Of a DNA stretch of 25,207 nt, positions 15,623 to 22,883 are shown piece after piece. The notes under the pieces were generated by a model, which did no database searches, was not told where the DNA came from, and saw only the letters and a list, made by a program, of their open reading frames with translations. Positions within the stretch are counted from its first letter, which is position 1. Each line of letters opens with the position of its first letter. The position numbers and the translations under genes were made by a program. Source of the stretch: a virus. The stretch is from IMG/VR virus record IMGVR_UViG_3300000405_000044, positions 1 to 25,207 of that record. One strand, written 5' to 3'.

Positions 15623-17001
15623 TGTTAGCACCGTATTACAAAATATATATCGGAAAGGACAAAGAAGATATTACTGATTTGTGCACTCGATTTGTTTTTG
15701 AGGATTGCTCAGAAGAGGACAGTTTACTCACCTTTAAAATGGTGGTAGACGATAAATTTGACGAGAAAATTGCTGCGGGTAATATCGTTTATTTTAAATT
15801 TGGGTACATAGGTTTACAATTATCTGAAGTACACAAATCGAGGATTTCGGATATTAAATATAACTACAGTGGCGAGATTACGGGCACTATTACTTGTTTG
15901 GATTTGGGCACTGTTCTTAGAAAAGTGCCCTCCAATAAAATATGGAAGAAAAAGACTAGTTCAGATATAGCCAAAGAAATAGCTGTTAAGTATGGCATGG
16001 AATACGATATAGAGAAAACAGATAAAGTTTGGGATCAATTGCCACAAGGCAACAGAACTGATTCCACTTTTTTGGGTTACTTGGCAGAACGTGAGAAGTC
16101 GGGGACATACATAACCTACATTCGAGGCACTACTTTATTTTTCAAACAGCGTGATTTAAAACGTAAAAGCGTCAGATTGTTTGATTACAAAAGTGAAGAC
16201 GGCACGGTTAAAGGCTTCTCAGCTACTGAAAATACAAGCTCTCAAGATGGGGCGGCTACTGCTGTGAATATCTCTAGTGGGGATAAGAAGCAAGGTACAG
16301 AAGAAGAAAAAGAGGTGAACAACGAGACAGAAGAGAAAACAGGCACTTTGGGTACGCACAACCTAAATTACACTAGGGTAAATTCAGCTGGTGAAGTTGT
16401 GGGATCGACCGGCCCAGGGTTAGGTGTTAAGGTAGGAGTAAGAGGGGGGTTTTTTACAGAAGCCGCCCCGATAAAAAAAACAACCCCAAATACGCCTGGC
16501 ATAAGTTACACCAAGGTAAATTCAGAAGGCGAAGTTGTGCAAGCAGCCGGGCCGGGATTAGGCGTTAAGGTAGGGGTAAAGGAAGGGTTGTTTTTTCCGA
16601 GCAGAAACATAAATGAACCGACAAGCGATAAACAGGAAGCTGAGAATGTGGCGAACAGCAAGAAGAAGCAAGCCACTTTAGATTCCTTCACAGGAAAACT
16701 GAGGTTGACTGGGCAACCTTCGATAGTACCTAATGTTATAATTACAGTTGCTGGGGTAGCCAACAGGCATAAAGGTAATTGGTACGTCGTGAAAGTTACC
16801 CACAGCTTAACAGAGGGTGGGTACACTACTAGTTTAGATTTGAAAAGAAATGGAACAAGCATGGGTAATAAAACAAAAGTCTCAGATAAAGCAGACGACA
16901 ATAAAGCAACAGATGCTAATACTTCTGTTGGAGACGAAGACCCCAAAGATGGGCAGATAATACCAATAACAGTAAATGCGGAGGGCGTGATACTTGACTA
17001 G
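15622..17001 (+). CDS. Baseplate hub protein (late control gpD / gp27-like) with internal repeat insertion
   Basis: This 459-residue protein has the gpD/gp27 plan. N-terminal strands (YYKIYIGKDKEDITD) and a FGYIG segment form the first tube-like domain. Next comes a SSDIAKEIAVKYGM helix with STFLGYLAEREKSGTYI. The C-terminal barrel domain (residues ~355-415) has LRLTGQPSIVPNVIITV and YVVKVTHSLTEGGY. The trimeric hub connects spike and tube. Between the domains lies a low-complexity insertion (~205-350) with two copies of a ~29-residue repeat (residues 250-278 and 296-325). A further VNAEGV at the C-terminus resembles the repeat core. The insertion is unusual for the family. Confidence 0.85.
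   Translation: MLAPYYKIYIGKDKEDITDLCTRFVFEDCSEEDSLLTFKMVVDDKFDEKIAAGNIVYFKFGYIGLQLSEVHKSRISDIKYNYSGEITGTITCLDLGTVLRKVPSNKIWKKKTSSDIAKEIAVKYGMEYDIEKTDKVWDQLPQGNRTDSTFLGYLAEREKSGTYITYIRGTTLFFKQRDLKRKSVRLFDYKSEDGTVKGFSATENTSSQDGAATAVNISSGDKKQGTEEEKEVNNETEEKTGTLGTHNLNYTRVNSAGEVVGSTGPGLGVKVGVRGGFFTEAAPIKKTTPNTPGISYTKVNSEGEVVQAAGPGLGVKVGVKEGLFFPSRNINEPTSDKQEAENVANSKKKQATLDSFTGKLRLTGQPSIVPNVIITVAGVANRHKGNWYVVKVTHSLTEGGYTTSLDLKRNGTSMGNKTKVSDKADDNKATDANTSVGDEDPKDGQIIPITVNAEGVILD
16369..16455 (+). repeat. Internal protein repeat, copy 1 (hub)
   Basis: The 29 codons read YTRVNSAGEVV, then a variable GST, then GPGLGVKVGVRGGFF. They match copy 2 at most positions, with many synonymous differences at the DNA level, so the protein sequence is conserved rather than recently duplicated. 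Confidence 0.9.
16507..16596 (+). repeat. Internal protein repeat, copy 2 (hub)
   Basis: The 30 codons read YTKVNSEGEVV, then QAA, then GPGLGVKVGVKEGLFF, starting exactly 138 nt after copy 1. The spacer between the copies is Thr/Pro-rich (EAAPIKKTTPNTPG). Confidence 0.9.
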
Positions 17002-17677
17002 CAAAGATATAAAAGATAACGGATTAGAATATTTTGGGAGGTATTACGCCTCCTATAAAGGCACGGTACACTCAAATAAAGACCCAGATAACCTAGGCAG
17101 ACTTCAATTGAAAGTGCCTGATGTTTATGGGCAGGAAGTCTACGAAACATGGGCGTACCCAAAAGGATTGTACTCTGGAAAGGATATTGGCTCTTTCTGG
17201 CTGCCAAACGAAGGCGATAAGGTTTGGGTTTCATTCGAGAAAGGTGATGTTAGATTTCCTTTGTGGGAATACGGTTGGTGGGTTAAAGGTTCTGTACCCA
17301 AAGACGCTGACCCTGATGTGAAGGTACTACAGACGACCTCTGGTAATAGAATTGTGTTTGACGACAAAGATAAGCTAATACGAATAAAAGATGCTCACGG
17401 CAACATTGTGGAGCTTAATAGAAACGGCGTTTCTGTTGTTACAGATAAAATCAGTTTAGGTTCTTTGGATGGGAGTGACGAGCCTGCCGTTCTAGGAGAC
17501 AAAGCAATGGACTTGCTTAATGAATTTATAGTGGATTTAGGAAATGTCGGTACCATAACCACAAGCACGGGTGTTACTAACTTACTTAGCACCTCTCCAC
17601 AGTGGGCAACGCTTGTTACTAAGTGGAAAACTAAATGGAAGTATTTTAAATCTAAAAAGGTAACCATAGATAAATAA
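16994..17677 (+). CDS. Baseplate spike protein (gpV / gp5 OB-fold)
   Basis: In this 227-residue protein, residues ~15-100 form the OB-fold of phage baseplate assembly protein V/gp5: GTVHSNKDPDNLGRLQLKVP, then a TWAYP segment, SGSFWLP-like FWLPNEGDKVWVSFE, and PLWEYGWW. Residues ~105-150 (LQTTSGNRIVFDDKDKLIRI, then HGNIVELNRNGVSV) match the start of the beta-helix spike. The C-terminal ~75 residues are helical and basic (ATLVTKWKTKWKYFKSKK). The spike punctures the outer membrane. TTG at 16994 is the only start in frame after a TGA at 16988-16990, overlapping the hub gene by 8 nt. No lysozyme domain is present. Confidence 0.88.
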   Translation: MTSKDIKDNGLEYFGRYYASYKGTVHSNKDPDNLGRLQLKVPDVYGQEVYETWAYPKGLYSGKDIGSFWLPNEGDKVWVSFEKGDVRFPLWEYGWWVKGSVPKDADPDVKVLQTTSGNRIVFDDKDKLIRIKDAHGNIVELNRNGVSVVTDKISLGSLDGSDEPAVLGDKAMDLLNEFIVDLGNVGTITTSTGVTNLLSTSPQWATLVTKWKTKWKYFKSKKVTIDK

Positions 17678-17907
17678 TGGCATTAAATAAAGCAGGTTTG
17701 AAAGCCGCAATTATTGCTGCACAAAAGAAATCAAGTAAAGAAGACAGTTCAGTCGCTGCGCAAGATACATTTGCGAGTGAATTATCTACAGCAATAGATA
17801 TATTCGTTAAGTCGGGCACTGTTGCGGTCAATACGCAAGCAGTTGGTGCGGGTTATAACGGGTTTGTAGTTAACAGTATAGGTACGGGAACTGGAACTGT
17901 CACGTAA
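17677..17907 (+). CDS. Small baseplate-associated protein
   Basis: In this 76-residue protein, the N-terminal helix (LKAAIIAAQKKSSKE) is followed by FASELSTAIDIFVKSGTVAVN and a Gly/Thr-rich end. Similar short proteins with an A-D-F-I-K-S-G-T-V-like core are often found between spike and gp25 genes in contractile-tail phages, probably at the spike tip or wedge contact. I know no defined function. Its ATG shares 1 nt with the preceding stop, and its end is 18 nt before the next start. Confidence 0.6.
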   Translation: MALNKAGLKAAIIAAQKKSSKEDSSVAAQDTFASELSTAIDIFVKSGTVAVNTQAVGAGYNGFVVNSIGTGTGTVT

Positions 17908-17921
17908 AATGAATACATTTG
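17906..17921 (+). promoter_or_regulatory. Repeated promoter-like 16-mer before the gp25-like gene
   Basis: AAAATGAATACATTTG is identical to 3357-3372 and again ends exactly 4 nt before a start codon (17926). The -7 match is TACATTTG (17914-17921). A six-codon ORF from 17909 ends with a TGA that overlaps the ATG of the next gene. Confidence 0.5.
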
Positions 17922-17925
17922 CAGT

Positions 17926-18306
17926 ATGAGCGAGTATTTAGGCGTAGGCTTGCAATTTCCTTTGAATCTTGTAGACGGTTCGGCTAATTTAGTAAGCGAC
18001 AATTTACTTATTCAACAGTCTATTGTAGATATTTTGAACACCCCTAAAGGTGGGCGGTTCTTTCTACCACAATACGGAAGTAGGTTGAGAGAACTTATAT
18101 TTGAGGTTAATGACGACCTTTTAATTGACTTGATGAAAGTGTTCATTGTGGGGGCCTTAAACGAATGGGAAAAGAGGATTGCCATTAAAGACGTTATTTT
18201 TGATGTGCGTGACACAACTGTTGATTGTCGCATAACTTACACTGTACTCAGCAGAAATGAAGTGGATAGTTTTATTTATCCTTTTTATCGAAAAATAAAA
18301 ACATAA
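17926..18306 (+). CDS. Baseplate wedge protein (gp25/GPW family)
   Basis: This 126-residue protein has the compact gp25 pattern. NLLIQQSIVDILNTPKGGRF and the invariant-type FLPQYGSRLRELIFE near residues ~45-62 are followed by a strand DVIFDVRDTTVDCRITYTV. gp25 is a core wedge component conserved across contractile injection systems and also touches the sheath initiation site. The catalytic-looking residues sometimes noted in family members are not implied. Its context between spike and gpJ-like genes is exactly as expected. Confidence 0.9.
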   Translation: MSEYLGVGLQFPLNLVDGSANLVSDNLLIQQSIVDILNTPKGGRFFLPQYGSRLRELIFEVNDDLLIDLMKVFIVGALNEWEKRIAIKDVIFDVRDTTVDCRITYTVLSRNEVDSFIYPFYRKIKT

Positions 18307-18310
18307 ATTT

Positions 18311-19945
18311 ATGAAACTTAATAACAACTGGGTAGGGTATTTAGATAGAAGTTATTTGCAGATAAAAAATAGTGTTTTATCTTTACTGCCAACCTATACG
18401 CCCGAAATTACAGACCATACAGAAAGTAACCCACTTGTTAGGATGCTCTCTGTATGGGCAGGAATAGCAGAAATGCTGGGTTACTATATTGATAATGGTG
18501 CAAGGGAGGCGCACCTTTCTACATTTCGTTTATTCAAATCAGGAGTAAAAATAGCAAACTCATACGACTACAGAATTAAGGCGTACATTCCAAGCAGTGG
18601 GATGGTTACTTTCTACCTTGATGCGGTAGAGGCAAGCCCTGTAACTATTCCAAAAGATACGAAATTAGAGACTGAGGATGGCATTGTTTTTTATACACAA
18701 GAACAAAAAATAATACAAGCTGGAAATATAAATGTTGAAGTTCCTGTTGCGCAATACGAGAAAACGCCTTATTACACTGTTGGAACTTCGGACGGTTCTG
18801 AACAACAAGTTTTCATACTGGTAGATGGTAATGTAGTGGACAATAGTGTTATAGTAAAGATCAATAACGTAGGGTGGGTTATAAAGAATACCTTCGCATT
18901 CAGTGTTGGCACTGACAAGCATTTTGTGCAGACCGCAGACGAGGACAGGAATATTATTATAAAGTTTGGGGACGATATTAATGGGAAAATACCCACAACT
19001 GGAATGCCGATTGAAGTTAGTTATAAAACCAGCAGGGGTACAGAAGGTAACGTGGGGTCGGAGACTATTACTAAAGTGTTGCCACCCATGAGCACGCCTA
19101 CGGTCAGCGTAACTAATAATGACCCAAGTACTGGTGGGTTCGGTGTGGAGTCCGTAGAACTCATTAAAAGGAGAATACCCAAGTCTATACGCACCTTAGA
19201 TAGAGCGGTATCGCTACAAGACTTTATAGATGTTACTGAACTTCATGCGGGGGTGGCTAAGGCAGGCATTGAGTTTGAATGCTCTACTGCCATACAGGAT
19301 TATATTGTACCACTTGGTGGTGGGGTTGCTAACCCTACTCTGCTGGCAGAAGTACAGGAATGGATTGATAATCGTAAGATATTTACTTTGGAGGTGGAAG
19401 TGCGCCCGGCTGGCGAGGTTCACCTTATTTTGAATTTGGATTTGGTCGCAAGAAACGGCTACGACCTTGCAGACGTTGAGCAAAAGGTTACAGATAGTCT
19501 AGTGGATTTTTTAAGTTTTAAAAATCAAAATATAATGGGCAATGTTTATCTATCCGATTTGTATGAAATAATAGAAACAACAGAAGGCGTGTCACACAGC
19601 ACTATTAAAATAATGAAGCCGGTACCTTACGCTAGTAGAGTGCCCGGCACTAACACAAGTTTAAATGCAGAAATAAACATACTAAAACCCAGTAGCAGTA
19701 CGGATAAATGGCGAATAGGTATGACGAGTTCAAATTCTTTTGATTTGTATAGAAATAACAGTGTGGCAGGAAACTATGCAGTAGGCGATTTGATTACTTT
19801 TACAGACATTGAAATAACAGTTTTATCAGGTAATTATTCAGTAGGCATGGCTTGGGAGTTTTACTCCTACCCTTATTTCGGCAATTTAAACGTTCAAGGC
19901 CCCAGTTTGCCTGTATCTTCGCCGTCTGACATAACAATAAATTAG
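18311..19945 (+). CDS. Baseplate wedge protein (gpJ / gp6-like)
   Basis: The 544-residue length and layout match gpJ/gp6-type wedge proteins. The N-terminal helices contain TDHTESNPLVRMLSVWAGIAEMLGYYIDNGAREAHL split over residues ~33-72. Next is the strand part with PSSGMVTFYLD and IPKDTKLETEDGIVFYT. The core has FGDDINGKIPTTGMPIEVSY, then VELIKRRIPKSIRTLDRAVS and LQDFIDVTELHAGVAKA. These are the recognised baseplate J blocks. The ~85 C-terminal residues after KIMKPVPYASR are a beta-rich extra domain. It follows the gp25-like gene by 4 nt. Confidence 0.88.
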   Translation: MKLNNNWVGYLDRSYLQIKNSVLSLLPTYTPEITDHTESNPLVRMLSVWAGIAEMLGYYIDNGAREAHLSTFRLFKSGVKIANSYDYRIKAYIPSSGMVTFYLDAVEASPVTIPKDTKLETEDGIVFYTQEQKIIQAGNINVEVPVAQYEKTPYYTVGTSDGSEQQVFILVDGNVVDNSVIVKINNVGWVIKNTFAFSVGTDKHFVQTADEDRNIIIKFGDDINGKIPTTGMPIEVSYKTSRGTEGNVGSETITKVLPPMSTPTVSVTNNDPSTGGFGVESVELIKRRIPKSIRTLDRAVSLQDFIDVTELHAGVAKAGIEFECSTAIQDYIVPLGGGVANPTLLAEVQEWIDNRKIFTLEVEVRPAGEVHLILNLDLVARNGYDLADVEQKVTDSLVDFLSFKNQNIMGNVYLSDLYEIIETTEGVSHSTIKIMKPVPYASRVPGTNTSLNAEINILKPSSSTDKWRIGMTSSNSFDLYRNNSVAGNYAVGDLITFTDIEITVLSGNYSVGMAWEFYSYPYFGNLNVQGPSLPVSSPSDITIN

Positions 19946-19947
19946 AT

Positions 19948-20553
19948 ATGTTCTCAGTCAAGGAAATAATATACTCTTTTTTTGGTAATTACTTCAATGA
20001 GAAGGATTCCAATAAAGATTCTAATGGCAAAGGTACTTTGGAACGCTATAATGAAATCGTCGGTGAAGACATTGACGATGTTATAATTCAGCATATTGAA
20101 GACATGGTTAAAGATAACCTCGACCCACAGGAAATGTTGTCTCAATTCCTATCTTTACGTGAAAGTAGTTTAGGTATCGACCTTACATATTTCAGTACGG
20201 AAAAGTGGCGAAGGAAGACTATAAAATATTTCCCAAAATGGGTTCGAATGAAAGGCACTAGGGAGGGTTTAGATTTGATGTTCGGTATTCTGGGTATTAC
20301 TGTGAATAGCGTTACATTATCAACATCTACGTTTTCTTTTGATGACACTAATTTTGATAACCCCGACAGGGTATTTGATATGAATTGCAATAATTGTGTG
20401 GAGTATGAGCTTGCTCTGGGCAATATTGGTACTTTAACGCCTGAATTAAAAAGGGCTATTGAAAATATAATCCAATTTAACCAGCCTATAAATGCAAAAT
20501 TGCTAACTTGGCAGGGCAGTTTTGACAATAGTTTTAACCTTAGTTTTAATTAA
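19948..20553 (+). CDS. Tail protein I-like baseplate component
   Basis: In this 201-residue protein, the central segment RRKTIKYFPKWVRMKGTREG, followed by LDLMFGILGITV, resembles the P2 gpI/Mu gp48-like tail protein family (baseplate wedge partner of gpJ). The N-terminus is acidic-helical, and the C-terminal part has strands ending in KLLTWQGSFDNSFNLSFN. It starts 2 nt after the gpJ-like stop. The gene order spike, gp25, J, I is the standard baseplate cassette and supports the call. Confidence 0.75.
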   Translation: MFSVKEIIYSFFGNYFNEKDSNKDSNGKGTLERYNEIVGEDIDDVIIQHIEDMVKDNLDPQEMLSQFLSLRESSLGIDLTYFSTEKWRRKTIKYFPKWVRMKGTREGLDLMFGILGITVNSVTLSTSTFSFDDTNFDNPDRVFDMNCNNCVEYELALGNIGTLTPELKRAIENIIQFNQPINAKLLTWQGSFDNSFNLSFN

Positions 20554-20565
20554 TTTTAAATAGAT

Positions 20566-21054
20566 ATGGATTATGCAACTTTAACGCAGAAGATACAGAA
20601 TACGGTTTACTCTAACTCCGTCAAAGATGTTTCCGGTGATGATGTACAGGAAGTTATGCTCGACACACTGGACTATGCAGAAGGTAAATTTAAACCTACT
20701 TTAATTCCCTTTAGCGAAGAATTAAAAGTAGATAAATACTACCTAAGTGTGGAGACAAATAGGTACACTCAATCGGCAGATATTAATTTAACGGTTGATA
20801 AAACAGATGCTGTCGTTGGCGGAGGAGGTAAATTTGAATTGAAATCGGATGGTAGCAATATTATGCTGACAACAGATTTTAGCACAATCTATCCACCATC
20901 AGGGGCAACTGTAGGTTATGGAAGTATAACATTACCTGCCGGACTTTATGAAGTTAGTTATTTTTGGACAGGAAACAAATTGAAACTTGGTATTGTAGAA
21001 TTTGTACAGATAGATATTTGCTCTCAAATAGTAGATTTGAAGCTGATAGTATAA
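20566..21054 (+). CDS. Tail-tip protein, N-terminal part (frame lost before its Fn3 domain)
   Basis: This 162-residue reading begins with MDYATLTQKIQNTVYSNS and a DVSGDDVQEVMLDTLDYAE segment, a start seen in many Bacteroidota tail-fibre genes. A beta domain follows (residues ~45-140), ending EVSYFWTGNKLKLG. After GIVEFVQIDICSQIVDLK the frame quickly ends at TAA 21052-21054, while the -1 frame continues straight into a complete Fn3 domain. The intact protein would be about 241 residues. It follows the gpI-like gene by 12 nt, so it is probably a baseplate-peripheral or host-contact protein. Confidence 0.65.
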   Translation: MDYATLTQKIQNTVYSNSVKDVSGDDVQEVMLDTLDYAEGKFKPTLIPFSEELKVDKYYLSVETNRYTQSADINLTVDKTDAVVGGGGKFELKSDGSNIMLTTDFSTIYPPSGATVGYGSITLPAGLYEVSYFWTGNKLKLGIVEFVQIDICSQIVDLKLIV

Positions 21055-21290
21055 CAGACAATTCAGCTGATATTAGCTGGACTGAGTTAAGTTTTGCGAC
21101 CAGTTGGGAACTTGAGTATGGCCCTCCAGGTCACACTCCCGGCACGGGTATTATTGAAACTGTGGTTGGTTCTCCTTCGTACCAATTACAAAACCTAAGT
21201 TCAACAACGGAGTATGATATTTATGTTAGAGGCTATTGCGGAAGTACCTACGGACAAAGGGTTATAGTAAGTTTTGCGACTTTTTTTTAA
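21036..21290 (+). CDS. Fibronectin type III domain, -1 frame continuation of the preceding gene
   Basis: From about 21036 this frame gives EADSITDNSADISWTELS, then ATSWELEYGPPGHTPGTG, SYQLQNLSSTTEYDIYVRGY and CGSTYGQR. These are the Fn3 landmarks: W in strand B, L-x-P/T-x-Y near strand F, and the YVR-x-YCG variant common in Flavobacteriia secreted proteins. In the preceding frame C-x-Q-I-V-D-L just before the shift matches the usual lead-in to such a domain. One added base (for example A at 21040-21041 or T at 21036-21038) would fuse the two. An ATG in this frame at 20964 exists, but the codons between it and 21036 look like noise. Confidence 0.6.
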   Translation, partial: FEADSITDNSADISWTELSFATSWELEYGPPGHTPGTGIIETVVGSPSYQLQNLSSTTEYDIYVRGYCGSTYGQRVIVSFATFF

Positions 21291-21332
21291 TCAATTTAAA
21301 ACTAAAAAGTTTAATAAACAAACTTTGATAGT

Positions 21333-21554
21333 ATGAAACATTTAGAAAAACCTATGGAATTCGACGGCAACCTAAGTATCCCCAACACATTTATTATTAT
21401 CATAACCAGCTGGATTGTTAGAGCCGCCGGCTCCGTTTCACAGAGCGATGTTACGTTTATTTTATCTAGCATAGTATCTAGTTTAGGTATAATATATCTC
21501 ATTTTCTCGATTATTAAAAAAAGAAAAGAAATTAAAAAACTAAAAGATAAATAA
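21333..21554 (+). CDS. Small membrane protein, holin candidate
   Basis: This 73-residue protein has two predicted membrane segments (residues ~19-33 and 42-61) joined by a short polar turn, and a Lys-rich cytoplasmic tail (KKRKEIKKLKDK). That is the layout of small class II holins. Its stop shares bases with the ATG of a second membrane protein. No endolysin is recognisable nearby, so the holin role is only a suggestion. The 42-nt gap upstream has no TAnnTTTG box; the closest is AAACTTTG at 21318-21325. Confidence 0.5.
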   Translation: MKHLEKPMEFDGNLSIPNTFIIIITSWIVRAAGSVSQSDVTFILSSIVSSLGIIYLIFSIIKKRKEIKKLKDK

Positions 21555-21892
21555 TGGAAATTTTAAATCACTTACTAGGCTCGGAAAACATAGGCTACTA
21601 TATTAGCTTTTATATATTTTCTTTTTTTGGATTCACTGTCTTTTCTTTTATTAGATATTCAGATAAAAGCAATTCAGAGTTCTCATTCAAATACTTTGTG
21701 AGGCATAATTGGCAGGATTTACTTTTCTGGGTTTTGGGCACATTCTTAGCCGCAAGGTTTGAATCCAGAATTGAAACTCTCATATTTTCAGTCGATGTAT
21801 CGAAAATGCTGTTTGCTTTCGGTTGGGGGTACTTAAATATAAACATCGTTAGAATAGTTAGAAGTAAAATTAATAAACACAAGAAAAAATGA
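21554..21892 (+). CDS. Small multi-pass membrane protein
   Basis: This 112-residue protein has hydrophobic segments near residues 14-34, 55-67 and 84-100, separated by charged loops, and a basic tail (RSKINKHKKK). It is very rich in Phe and Tyr. It lies between another small membrane gene (1-nt overlap) and a fibre gene (4-nt ATGA overlap). A holin/antiholin-like or pinholin pair is possible, or a membrane protein that blocks superinfection. I do not recognise a family. Confidence 0.5.
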   Translation: MEILNHLLGSENIGYYISFYIFSFFGFTVFSFIRYSDKSNSEFSFKYFVRHNWQDLLFWVLGTFLAARFESRIETLIFSVDVSKMLFAFGWGYLNINIVRIVRSKINKHKKK

Positions 21893-22653
21893 GTCAAGAA
21901 AAATTTTGGAATTGGAAGGATGACGATAACACATTCAGGTTAAATTGGCAGAATTTAACCATACTACCTTATGGTTTATATAGTGGTTTTACCGCTAATC
22001 TACAGTCGGGAATGAATTTAATTCTTGAGCATGAAGAAACCAAAGTAAAACAGGATTTAACGAAGTCCGACCCCATGGGTGTTTGGAAAAGTAAACAAGG
22101 CGTGGTTATTACTGAGGATAGTTCTATTACCATCCCTATCACCGATGGAGATTCGAGCAACGACAGAATTGATTTGATTGTAGGGCAACATCGGTATATT
22201 AAATCTAAGGGAGGTGCTGCGGCTTTATACGTAGTGATACAAGGCGTACCTTCGGTTAACCCTAGTAAACCCACACTTACAATACCCAATGAACAGGTGG
22301 TATTGGGTTACTTACTTGTACCTCAAAATTCTACCGACCTAAGCGGTGCGGTGTACACTAAAGCCGATCACCCTCTTATAGACTATCTTGCTTCTTTGAA
22401 GGATGTCAGCCTATCTTCTCCCGGTAACAGAGATATACTTCTATATGATGGTTCACAGTGGGAAAATGAATCACTTAAAACCGGCATAGAGGATACGGAA
22501 ATAAAAATGAATCAACCTTTTAGTGCTGGCCTCATTGAGTATAATGCCAGCTTTCCCTTATTTCCGCTGGATGCTCAAGGTAATTTAACATTGCCACCCC
22601 AACGTATTCTGTATGTTAATGATGATAGGGCGAATCATCTATTACGTCGATAA
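21889..22653 (+). CDS. Tail fibre/baseplate-peripheral protein, N-terminal part (frame lost near the C-terminus)
   Basis: In this 254-residue reading, FWNWKDDDNTFRLNWQN at the start is followed by SNDRIDLIVGQHRYI and IPNEQVVLGYLLVP. These resemble the N-terminal attachment part of phage fibre-type proteins. After DAQGNLTLPPQRILYVNDDR (residue ~247) it reads only seven more residues, ANHLLRR, to a TAA at 22651-22653. The -1 frame goes on sensibly for another 74 codons (22629-22853), so the intact protein is probably about 321 residues. The start overlaps the preceding gene as ATGA. Confidence 0.6.
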   Translation: MSQEKFWNWKDDDNTFRLNWQNLTILPYGLYSGFTANLQSGMNLILEHEETKVKQDLTKSDPMGVWKSKQGVVITEDSSITIPITDGDSSNDRIDLIVGQHRYIKSKGGAAALYVVIQGVPSVNPSKPTLTIPNEQVVLGYLLVPQNSTDLSGAVYTKADHPLIDYLASLKDVSLSSPGNRDILLYDGSQWENESLKTGIEDTEIKMNQPFSAGLIEYNASFPLFPLDAQGNLTLPPQRILYVNDDRANHLLRR

Positions 22654-22853
22654 AAAACCTTGTGGATAGTTCTCCTGTTGGGACGGAAAAAATAATGATT
22701 TTCAAAGACTATAATTACCCAATTGTAGATACAGGAAATATAGAGTTTGCGGGTGATTTCACTTTAAGTACTGTAAGCAATAAAACAGTGCTATTTGTAA
22801 AGGTGGATGCAGTGTCGGATCCAAATAAATGGCTGGCCTTAAAAGTTTATTAG
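22629..22853 (+). CDS. -1 frame continuation of the fibre gene
   Basis: From GGC 22629 this frame reads GESSITSIKNLVDSSPVGTE, then KIMIFKDYNYPIVDTGN and a final FVKVDAVSDPNKWLALKVY, ending in TAG at 22851-22853. The alternation of strands and turns matches a fibre C-terminal domain. It is closed upstream by TAG 22626-22628. Restoring one G to the GGG at 22628-22630 would join VNDDR to GESSITS without a break. A separate GTG start at 22662 is possible but would discard eleven well-behaved codons. Confidence 0.55.
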   Translation, partial: GESSITSIKNLVDSSPVGTEKIMIFKDYNYPIVDTGNIEFAGDFTLSTVSNKTVLFVKVDAVSDPNKWLALKVY

Positions 22854-22859
22854 TAAATT

Positions 22860-22883
22860 AAATTTTGTTTAGCCGCAAAATTT
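22860..22883. repeat. 8-bp inverted repeat over the -33 box of the replication-unit promoter
   Basis: AAATTTTG (22860-22867) and CAAAATTT (22876-22883) are perfect inverted arms around an 8-nt centre (TTTAGCCG). The left arm contains the TTTG -33 element. A repressor or activator operator is the natural reading. An alternative is a weak terminator of the fibre unit, followed by T-rich sequence. Confidence 0.5.

Noticed and set aside
20566-22853. Diversity-generating retroelement acting on the fibre genes
   Set aside because: No reverse transcriptase and no template/variable repeat pair was seen in the window.
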